Source: Latrodectus hesperus
Lineage: Eukaryota > Arthropoda > Arachnida > Araneae > Theridiidae
DNA: 64,000 nucleotides
Assembly: GCA_037975125.1 (NCBI GenBank)
Contig: CM075856.1
Coordinates: 3,756,949 to 3,820,948, forward strand
Reading direction: 5' to 3'
Part shown: positions 54,821 to 64,000 of the stretch, piece after piece
Layout: every line of letters starts with the position of its first letter
Numbering within the stretch: position 1 is the stretch's first letter
The notes under the pieces: generated by a model
Databases searched by the model: none
Seen by the model: only the letters and a program-made list of their open reading frames with translations
What the model was told of the DNA's origin: nothing
Program-made: the position numbers and the translations under genes

Positions 54821-55668
54821 TTAAAAAAAAAACATGTAAAGGATTTCTTTTAAGTCATCACGAAAGAATTGAAGACATTCCAAAATGTGTTTCGAAGAAG
54901 CATTTTCTAAAGCACACTTGTTGGTTGTGAAAAAGATTTTCTGACACCTATAGAAGCAAATCCCCTTTAAATGGCCACTAATAAATCTGGAAACAGCAGT
55001 CTGACCTTTTAGATTGAAGTGAGGCCTAGACATCCATGACTACTAGTTTACCTTTTTTTATTGGAGGGAATTTCCATTAATTCTCGTTGAAATTCTTGAT
55101 TGCAGAAATTTCATAAAATGTTTTTACAGGGACAGGGATAGGGGCTTCAGAATCTCCCTTAGCCAGTTTAAGAGCAACCTTATTTCCATAAATGTCTATA
55201 TGTGAGGGAATTCATTGCAGATATGCAGTCTAAAAAAGGAAAATCTGCTTAAGCATGCCTACTATGGTAAATGCTAGTTCTATCCCCAACATCACTACAA
55301 TTCTTTAAGTGCTGAAATGCGCTCTTGCTTTCCATTAGAAGTCAAATCTCACCACAGTGTTTTTCCACAAATATTTCCCTAGGTCCTACATCAGTAACAA
55401 TAAGTTAGGTTTCAAAAACGGAGTGACGGTCTGGATTTTTAACTTTTATCTCTTGATCTCCATCTGAAATCAAGATATAAATGCCACTTATTAATTCGTT
55501 ATTCTCACTTTTACTTACCTCAATGTATGGTTTAATAGCGTCCCTTCGTATCCAATGAATGATCTCCAGTGTGAGTTTTTTTAGATGTTGGCGAATAATT
55601 GATCCCCTGACCATTAAATGGAGTAATTCAGTGAGAAAAAACGCCGGGTTAGCCAACAGTGGGATCAA
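54821..55668 (-). pseudogene. RNase H and C-terminal end of a non-LTR retrotransposon polyprotein
   Basis: A decayed 3' fragment of an R1/Jockey-like pol gene, read across several frames. From the amino side: a pre-RNase H segment ending YIEVSKSENN, then ISGIYILISDGDQEIKV, where SDG corresponds to the first RNase H Asp motif. Next comes LLMESKSAFQHLKNCSDVGD (second and helix motif), and after a gap IPSHIDIYGNKVALKLAKGD, which fits the IPSHxGIxGNExAD-type motif. The C-terminus reads QTAVSRFISGHLKG, a cysteine-bearing segment and SSKHILECLQFFRDDLKE, as in many arthropod non-LTR RNase H proteins. Stops and shifts are frequent. The family level is confident, the clade is not. Confidence 0.75.
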
Positions 55669-55699
55669 TATTGATCTTGGGCAAATGGTTCTCTGCGTA

Positions 55700-57304
55700 T
55701 AAATATAGAGTAGTTGAAAATTACATTTAGTTCATATATAGTTGCTAGATTTATATAGCTTTTTCCTTAAGTTAAAAACATACAAAAGTATAAAAATGCT
55801 TAGAATTTTATTTATTTTCTAAGTGTTTGATAAAACTCATGTAAGTAAAATTCATGCAACTTATATTTATTACATTCCTATACTCTCATATTAATCATAA
55901 TTATTAGATTTTTCAAGGCAGCAAATCATATTTATTAGTTTAAAATATTACGAAATAAAAAATATGCTCCAAAACATAAAATATGAAAGCAGATTAATGT
56001 AGCTAGAATCATACTCTAAAATAATCAAAAAAATATTCCAAGTTTTAAATATCTTATTTTTCTTAAACTGTATTATTTGAATTGTATCTAACTCTTCATA
56101 ATTGTTGCATCTTAAATGATTGTGTCTGTGTAATTGGACAGGTATATGAAAGAACATATATCTAATTATAAACATGTATTTAACATGTATAGTTTTTTCG
56201 TTAAGATGAATTAATTGTTGTTGATATTTGGAATTAAAATTTTATTTTCCAACTGTTTTTTGTACTTAAAAACTTTTTTCAATAAAAAAATTGGCCTATT
56301 TTATGCAAGAAAAAATTGCATATTTAAAAAATATATAATCATTATTAGATTAATATAGTATTCCTCATTATGTTAAAAGTGGTAGTTTGTTTTGTTTATT
56401 ATGTTTAAAGTTCAGTTAAAAATAAAAATTGTTATATTTAAATTAAAAATTAGATTTCTAATTTTATTATTACGCTTATGTAGGAAAAATATTACTGATA
56501 TGTATGTAAATATATATATCATAATTCAAGAGCAATGTTATTTATTTATATTAATTGAATTCTTAATTTGTTTTATCGATCGTTTTTCTGATTACAGAAA
56601 TCATAGAGTGTTTGATTTTTAAATCTGCTTATCTCTTTATTTTTGGTTATTTAAAATATACTCACCAGATAAGCAAAAACAATACAAAAACAAAGTAATT
56701 TACTATAGTGTTAACAAGTATTACATGTAGTAATTTACTAAGGTTATGCATAATTTCATAAAACTCAAAGAATTTAGAAAGTTAATTTATGTTTATTATT
56801 ATAAATATAATTAACATTAAAATATATATGAAACATTTATTATATGAGAAAATTGAACAATATTTGCAAATAATTATTCATAACTCCAAATAAAAAATAA
56901 ATTAAACTTGCCACCCTATGATCAGGGCTCTTAGTTTTTCCAGATTATTTTGTATTTTTACATAAAAAGTATGTTTAATAGCAAAATTGCACAAAGCATT
57001 AATATTTATTAACTATTATTAATTAGTACACAAATTCATAAAATAAATTTTATTGAATGTAAAAAGCATGTATTTAGCTAATCAGCTAACCAAATGAAAA
57101 GGCCACAGAAAACATATAAATAGTGCAGTACACATGTAATAACTGTAAATATATAAAAATAATCTCTCGAAATAACACACTTAATTTTTTTCTAAAATAA
57201 AATGGTATTAATTAAAAGAAATTTTATTTTCATTTATACAAACATAATCATATTTCCACAATTGCATATCTAGTAATTAAAGGATAAGACCATAAGAATT
57301 AAAA
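55700..57304. other. AT-rich DNA, no gene seen
   Basis: AT-rich interval. Open stretches at 55,948-56,175 (minus) and 56,392-56,622 (plus) show only composition-driven residues. Confidence 0.55.
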
Positions 57305-57306
57305 TA

Positions 57307-58699
57307 CACTGCTGTCCATCGTAAATGCAACAGCCTGAAGCAAGCACGCAAATATCATTAAATTTACAACATGCATTAGCAGAGGTGAGATATACAAATG
57401 ATTAGAATTCAGAGAAGACGTACATTACGTGTGCGTTGGTGCCATATCAAAGCGCTATTTAAGGCTTGGAGATTTTGACGATTTCAAGTTTGGCAATTTC
57501 ATTATTCTTGTGTTCTTTCAAAATAAAGAATAAATCATGTGTCATAAAAAACAGTGATCATTTTTTTGATGAAGTATCCAAGTTCGACAGAGAAAAGATT
57601 GGGGCCTACCGATATTGTGGATTATCTTACAGAGAAATCGGTAGCGTGTTGGACGAAAACAAACAACTGTATGTGGATATGTGATCGTTGGATGCAGGTG
57701 GGTAAGATGGACCGACGTGTTCGATCACATTCACCTCAGTGCACTACTTCACGTACTGACAGGAAAATTGTACACATGACAGTAACGTATCGCTTAGGAA
57801 CCATAGCATAGCACATTCAGTTTGTAATGCATCATCCTGTGTCTGCGGGTATCATTCGACGCCGTTTCAGCAGAGTGGTCTGTCCACAAGCCGTCCATTG
57901 CTTCGTCTACTCAAGACTCAGAACTATGGACGTCTGCGCCGCCATTGGTGTGACGAAAGAAGGATGTGAATGGCAGAATTGAATGAAATTATCTTTAGTG
58001 ACGAGTCACGTTTCTGTTTGTAACACCACGATGGTCGAATTTGAGTCTAGAGACACCGTGGAGAGAGGATGTTAAACAAATGCATTATGCATCTTCACAC
58101 TGGTTCTGCACCGGGTATTATAATATGGGGCGAATTGGATATCACTCTCACACTCCTCTTGTATTTATTGTCATAGTTTAAACTGCAGCACTTTATCTTT
58201 GAGGTGTTGGAGCCAGTTGTCTTTCCTTACATTCAGGGCTTGCCCACAGCCATATTTGAACAGAATAATGCAATACTACACGTGGTATGAAAGGCATTAA
58301 AGTATTTTTGTCAATCACCAAATTGAATTGCTTCTATGGCCGGCTTGCTCTCCGGATTTTTCACCGATAGAAAACAAGGGTCCATGGTTGCTAAATGATC
58401 AGCCTAAATTACATCCCCTGCTGCCACACCAGATCAACTTTGGCAACGTGTGGAAGCTATTTGGGCTGCTGTACCCCAAGAAGACATCCAAAGTCTCTTT
58501 GAATCAAATCCGATGTTTGTAGCAGTGGTGATCTCCAGGAATGGCATCAACTCTGACTACTGATTTTGGCAGGAACCTCACTTCACTGAAGTCTACAAAT
58601 TTAATCATTTGATACTTTGTCAACATGTTATCTACAAAAGAAATTTTGTTATGGAATCTCTCTTCTTTATTGGTGATGCCAATTGGATGTCCAGCAGTG
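57307..58699 (+). mobile_element. Tc1-like transposon with both ends and TA on each side
   Basis: A 1,393-bp element. The left end starts CACTGCTGTCCATCG and the right end, inverted, CACTGCTGGACATCC. TA flanks both (57,305-57,306 and 58,700-58,701), as expected for Tc1/mariner insertion. The ends resemble those of the element at 17,111 (CACTGC...), so the two belong to related groups. Confidence 0.85.
57547..58563 (+). pseudogene. Tc1-like DD34E transposase pseudogene
   Basis: Read across frames: a helix-turn-helix region (KFDREKIGAYRYCGLSYREI), a second DNA-binding region (CDRWMQVGKMDRR, then SHSPQCTTSRTDRKIV), then the catalytic core. First Asp in IIFSDESRFCL (58,000-58,002). The second position reads F-E-Q-N-N-A (58,264-58,266), with Asn in place of the expected Asp. 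The third motif D-F-S-P-I-E-N keeps Glu at 58,370-58,372. The spacing from second to third residue is about 34, giving DD34E. The C-terminus PAATPDQLWQRVEAIWAAVP and FVAVVISRNGINSDY ends at 58,561-58,563. Numerous stops, at least two frame changes and the lost Asp make it inactive. Confidence 0.85.
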
Positions 58700-58701
58700 T
58701 A

Positions 58702-60419
58702 GATAAAAAAATACGTAATTATTGAGGACCTGAAGATTCGTTACGAAATTCGACGACTGAAAATTCGTTATTAGTTATATTTTAAAAAGTAATTTTTTTC
58801 AAAAATGTTTAAATTTTTGGAATATTTTATTAAAATGTTTGATTTTGTATTTTAATTGAAAATGCCCTCCATTATTTTACATATATTTCATTGAAATATC
58901 TTATTTAATTCTTTCAATGATGTCGAGCCATTTTTTAATCTTTTAGCATATTTATCAGCAATCTAAGTAATAATATTTCATGTTTGATGTACACTCGAAC
59001 ACCGATTGTTTCTAGCATTCATTTTATTTAAAAATGATTTTTTGTGATCAAAATAATTAAGTTAATTCCAAGATTATTTTTGTCAAGTCCTTTCTTTTCA
59101 AAGTCACTATGGATGAAAATGAGCTTTGTCAGGAATTAATATATAAAACAAAAGATTTTAAGTTCAATTATGAAAACCATTTTGAAAATAAAAGTTAATT
59201 TATGAAAATCTTCAAGCTCACACACACACAAAATATCAGCTTATTTTAATTAACCGAATTAAAATTATCTTTTGATATCTCTAGTTTAAATTTATGATAT
59301 CTCTAGTTTAAAACATATTTTATATCCTTTTTGCTAATAATAGGCCTCGAAATATATCGAAAGATTTTATTTTGACATTACGATAATGCGAATTTTAGAA
59401 GTTAGTTTTAAAGAATATATCTCTGAGATTAAAAACTTGTCTGAGTAAAATGTATAACTTTCTTCGTTCTTGTAGTTTCTTATTTGTTATAAGATAGTAT
59501 TACCAGGAAGATTTATAGTAATGTTCAACTTTTTTATTTGTTTTAACGCGATTCATTTGATAAGTGCATTTCAAGAAAAGAAGTGACTTTTTCTATTTAA
59601 AGAATATTATAAGAAATAAAACTTATCACAGTTTCTGGATTACAGTTACAGATTTTTATCTCTTCATGTGATTTTTATTTATTTATTTATGTTTCAGATT
59701 TCAGTATATATAATTCTCTTATAAATACTTTCCGAAGTTGCTTATAACAAAGATTAGATACATTTTTCTTAATGATGAAATTAAATAGGTGAAATATTAC
59801 AGACAATAATATTTGTAGATCTTTAATTTAATCGGAATAATAATAACATTTTTCTTCTATTGTTGTAAAATTATTAAATTATAAATCAACATTTAGTTAC
59901 ATGATATTAAAAGATAAAAAGTGATCGGTAAAAAAAAGTTATGACAAGTCAAACGCTATTTCTACCTAACTCAATAGCATAAAAACAAAATTTAATTACA
60001 GTGTTAAAATTAAAGTAACTAATCATACTAAACACAATTTTTCAAGTTTTAGTAATTCAATAATTTATTGTTACAAAATGAAATTTATGATAAATTTTCA
60101 AAAGCAATAATATATTTTTATCAAAATAAAAAAAAGAATTGTATTTTCAAATCATCAGATCGTGCAACAAATTTGAGTAAAGCATGCATTTATTCAAATA
60201 AAATGCTGCACAATAACGAAAAAGATTACTATTAGAAACATAATTAAAATGTATAAGTTAAATTATTATGATAACAATAAATTTTTAAACGTATCAGATT
60301 AATGTTTAAATTTATTATTGTAATTTTATACATTATTATAATCATAAAGCATAATTTGCGCACATGATGAAAACAGATAGAAAAGGTATTTCATTTAAAG
60401 GGAATCGTTTTAAGCAGAA
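58702..60419. other. AT-rich DNA, no gene seen
   Basis: AT-rich interval. It includes a short direct duplication around GATATCTCTAGTTTAAA (59,274-59,312) and a CA run near 59,221. No gene recognised. Confidence 0.55.
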
Positions 60420-61045
60420 AGTGTAGTTTCCCTGACGACAATCGCCGTTAAACACCTTTGTGGTATCGGATGAATGAGGCTTTGAAGAAATATTCTGTCC
60501 CACTTATCCAAAAGAGCTCTTTCCAGTTGTTTGAGAAATGTTAAGGTTCGTAGGTGTCCAGCAGCTCGTCTATCTAGAATGTCCTAGATACTCCTTTATT
60601 GGTTTCATTTCCGAAGAACACACTGGTCATTCCAATGGTATGATTGCTTCCTCCAAAAGTAAATCATTCTCTAAGTTAGCATAATGTTGGCCTGCAACTG
60701 TCGTCCATTAACCTGAAGTCATCTCTTATTGCTTCAGTGCAAATGACTTCAATAGTGCTGAGGATATCATCTCTGTATCGCTGAACGGTCAAAGCTTCAT
60801 TTCAAATAATGTTATAACAAGTCTATGAATTTGCTCTGATCTTTGGACTGCATTTTCTTTCTCAAAAAATTTCCAGATACAGTAAATTGCCTTTTGTGAA
60901 ACAAGAATGAATTTTGCTGGTTCAGAGTAATCTTGGCTCTCATTTAAAATACAATGTTTTTACTTAATGACAATTTTCTTTTTCTTTCTATTACATTAAT
61001 TTAAAATCCAACTCTCATCCATTGCCGCAAAAGTGTAGTCTTCGA
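60420..61045 (-). pseudogene. Tc1-like transposase fragment, catalytic half
   Basis: The minus strand carries the decayed catalytic half of a Tc1-type transposase. Visible in order are TFAAMDESWILN near 61,010-61,045 (first Asp motif), QRYRDDILSTIEVICTEAIR near 60,725-60,787, and DDFRLMDDSCRP near 60,692-60,728 (second Asp motif). Near 60,590-60,615 follows a segment aligning to the SPxxxPIExxW motif but reading SSEMKPIKEYLG, so the catalytic Glu is Lys. The stretch WKELFWISGTEYF then matches the family's C-terminal helix. The N-terminal DNA-binding region was not found, and no terminal repeats were identified. It is an old fragment. Confidence 0.65.
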
Positions 61046-63165
61046 CGTCAACCTAGTATAAAATTTGAAAATGAAATAAAAATCTATTTGGGTCTCTCTT
61101 CTTCTACTTTATACTATAAACTCCCTTATACCGTTAATTTGTAGAAATTTCACTGTCTTTAAATTATTTTGAGCAATGTACATTAAAATAAATTTAAATT
61201 GTATAGGTAAATGGGTAATATTTTTATCTATAATTGTATGTAACTTACTACTTGTTCAGACATTTACATTTTGAAAGAGAACGTATTATAAGATATTTTA
61301 CAACTATTATAACTTAGAACAATCGTCCGTTTATATTTGTCATTATATTTCAATAAAGTATATACTTTGAAAAGTTCTTTTTTTCAAATTTGTATTATTA
61401 AGTTTTCATATATCTTTGTAATAGACGTTATAAGAATTCCTTTTGTATCTATCGTTTAATCTTACAAATTTTATTATAAATTATAGATTATTTAACTAAA
61501 ATTCACTTTTTAACTTTTTTATTTACTAAAGCATTCATAACTTGTGTAAAAGAGCTTGAAAGCTCTTTTTAACACCAACTTGAAAAAAAGCTTTCCTGAA
61601 TTTTATGATAATAACTAAAGAAATGAATATTATTATTTACAAAAGTATGTACTTTTACAAGAATATTTATTAATATTTTCTTTAATGTATTTCAAGTAAA
61701 TTTAAAATTAAAACACCCTTAATCTATCAGAGAAAAAAAAAGAAAATATTTTTTGAATGGCGAATTCAGTGTCAACTAAAATTTATAATATAGAATTTAG
61801 TACAAAAAATCTAATTAAAAAAATTATCATTTTGAATCAATTTAAGACAGAAACAAAGAAATGATTTTCTCAACATGATTAACTGCTTAACTCTTATTAT
61901 TTTACAAATGATATACTTTAATAAAAAGATGATAATAAGTCAAAACCAAACAAATATATTTCATTAAATTTGAAAATCATTTTTGCTTTTGATAAGCTTC
62001 TCAATAACATTAATACAAATTCAAAATTTGTAATATGATATCTGTAGGATATAATTAATATTAATAATGAAAACCGTCACACCATAAGAGATTCCATTTC
62101 AAGTTTGAATAACAAGTTTGTAAGCTTAGTTAAACCTGCATAGAATTAATTTTTCATACATGATGTATGTTTAATTAATTTGATAACAATTCGGACAAAA
62201 TTTTCAACAAATGATAGCTACTAGGAATGTAATCCTAACTGATTACTGAGTATGTGTCTGATTTTTATAAAACATACTTTTCACAGATCTTAATTTTAAT
62301 TTTTATTTGGTTCAAAAGGATAAAAAAAAACTTCATGCTTAGCATTTAAAAAATTTAAATTCACATTGTTAAATATAGTGTTCGAGATAATTAAAACAAA
62401 AGAGTTATATGAATAAAGTTCAATATACTGTAGATAACAAAAATTCAAAAACACATTTTTTATTAAAATGAAATATATCGATTATAGCTAATTTTTCCAT
62501 CATGAAAAATCACGGCACATTTTCCATAATTTAATTTGGAAATAAAACTAAATATTTAGGGATTAATATAATGTGGTAGAACTTCATTTTAAATTTAAAA
62601 TTAATAAATAAATTAACATATATTTTAAATAGGTACAACTTAATTAAATAATATTATTAAGAATTAAATTAATCTTATTATTATATTTTTGTCAAATTGT
62701 AATAGGCGATTATATATTAATTATTAATATAATATTTAAAGTAAGTAAAATGATACAATATTCAGTTTGAAGAGCATATAATAAAAATGTAATATACGTG
62801 AAATAATAAGGAATAATCTAAGCATATGATAAAAACTACAAATAGCTTTTGCTAAATAATAAGTATGGCAAAAATGTATGGCAAAGATAGCATGGCAAAA
62901 AATTAAATTCATACTTTATATGAGTATGTCATTTTTTAACTTTATTTCAAATTTCTATTATAAATGTGTTATTTAGGGAATATAAAATATTTAGTATTTT
63001 GGGATACATACTTTTTATAGTATCAATAAGTATATTTTGATTTTGATTTTTAAATTAGAATTTTAAGTTTGTTTTTAAAAACTCTAATAATTAAAAGAGA
63101 ACTTAATATTAAAAATATTATTGTTGATTATAACTACAAGATAAACAAGAAAGTTCTTGTAGTTT
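61046..63165. other. AT-rich DNA, no gene seen
   Basis: AT-rich interval, including an AGAGCTT/AAGCTCT palindrome near 61,551-61,568. No gene or repeat boundary recognised. Confidence 0.55.
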
Positions 63166-63210
63166 TTAATGATACAAAAAAACACAACCTACAGAAAGTG
63201 TAGCCTAATA

Positions 63211-64000
63211 TTAGCCCTCGAAGTAATTACCATCGACATCTAGCACCTTTTCTGCCAGTGTATCTCCGGTGGTGCAATTCCATGCGGTAAAACTCAGGGT
63301 TTTGAACGCAAAGAAATCCGTGTGTACTTGGCTCAACTGCTTCATTGGAAAAGGAGTTTTTACGATAACGATTTGCAAGGGAATGGAAGAGGTGGTAATA
63401 TTATTGTACAAGATCAGATAAATAAAGAGGATGTTCAAAATCTCTGAACCAAATCACGTATAGCATTCCTGGCCCCTCGCGCAACATTCGGTCTTACGTT
63501 ATCAGCCATAAACAGTATATACTTGAGAGTAGACAGTGTTCTGTAGTTGAGAATAAAAAGTGTTCTGTTGTTGAGAGTAGACAGTGCTCCTTCTGTGGCA
63601 AATGCTATTGTACATGTTCCAATTGGTGCAAGTAAATTCCGGTCCACAGTGATCAGTGTGACCATTTGGCCGTTGGTAGAACCCATACTACTTGATTACT
63701 ATTGATGACCACTTGATGACTTTTCAATCAGATACCAACGTCATCATAGGGGGACAAATTTCTATATCTAGATTCGTGATACCAATGCTCTTCCCTTACG
63801 TTCATTCGCATCACTATCCCCAAACGCTTGACATACTCGATGACTTGATGCAGAAGATGTAAAGCAATCAGCACTAACAAGCTCCTTTCAAATGTCCATT
63901 TCTCTTCGCTACTATACGAGTTACGATTGGTGATTGTGCTCAGTGAACCTGATTTTGTGATGATTAAAATTCCTACTCTCGACTGAACAGTATCACAGTC
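63211..64000 (-). pseudogene. mariner DD34D transposase fragment, running off the window
   Basis: The minus strand encodes the C-terminal part of a mariner-type transposase. The second catalytic Asp lies in FMADNVRPNVARG (63,501-63,503). After a frame change follows DFEHPLYLSDLVQ, a stop, then YYHLFHSLANRYR, matching the HPPYSPDLAPxDYHLF motif of DD34D enzymes, with the third Asp at 63,413-63,415. Next come SFSNEAV, QNPEFYR and, in a further frame, the terminal KVLDVDGNYFEG with stop at 63,211-63,213. The spacing between second and third Asp is a few residues short of 34, so bases are lost. Sequence from 63,700 to the edge probably continues the element, but I recognise no motif there. Confidence 0.75.
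63523..63594. repeat. Three tandem 24-bp units inside the mariner fragment
   Basis: Units at 63,523-63,546, 63,547-63,570 and 63,571-63,594, each starting TTGAGA and centred on AGTGTTCTG or AGTGCTCCT. In the transposase frame they give three 8-residue repeats (STLNNRTL-like) just before the second catalytic motif. The third unit is the most diverged at its end. Confidence 0.85.

Overview
The window is AT-rich eukaryotic DNA with no intact protein-coding gene that I can support. The content is typical of an arthropod genome: very long (TA)n arrays, tRNA-derived SINEs, several eroded Tc1/mariner-type transposons, a piggyBac relic and RTE-like and RNase H-bearing non-LTR retrotransposons. The combination fits a chelicerate, perhaps a spider, but that is inferred from repeat style and not from a diagnostic gene.

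Layout. 1-3,870: AT-rich DNA with one tRNA-derived SINE. 3,872-5,624: a (TA)n array followed by a DUF4817-type transposon on the minus strand; its transposase frame is broken only by three nonsense codons and its right end is truncated. 7,639-9,420: piggyBac transposase pseudogene. 10,980-13,622: a 5'-truncated RTE/BovB-like LINE with endonuclease and reverse transcriptase remnants. 17,111-18,377: Tc1-like element with recognisable inverted ends. 20,037-20,309: SINE with a 10-bp target duplication. 23,236-23,708: a complete 'mini-LINE' in which the 5' and 3' ends of an RTE-like LINE are joined, flanked by an 8-bp duplication. 34,312-40,739: a 6.4-kb element with GC-rich inverted ends and flanking TA. 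45,266-46,090: a second mini-LINE of another family, with a perfect 14-bp target duplication. 54,821-55,668: C-terminal RNase H remnant of a non-LTR element. 57,307-58,699: a second Tc1-like element with both ends and TA on each side. 60,420-61,045: Tc1-like fragment. 63,211 to the right edge: mariner DD34D fragment.

The most unusual object is the 6.4-kb element. Its ends begin CCCAG and are crowded with GGCC motifs. Its interior holds a strong splice donor, two exon-like segments resembling the beginning and end of a DUF4806 domain, and a poly(A) signal. Two short retroposed repeats with their own target duplications are nested inside it, so it is old. I read it as a decayed DNA transposon that carries, or once captured, a spliced DUF4806-like gene. 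I do not recognise its superfamily.

Nothing here forms a host operon or pathway. The main relationship between features is dependence between mobile elements: the first mini-LINE shares a 3' hairpin and a GATGAT-type tail with the RTE-like LINE, and was probably copied by machinery of that kind.
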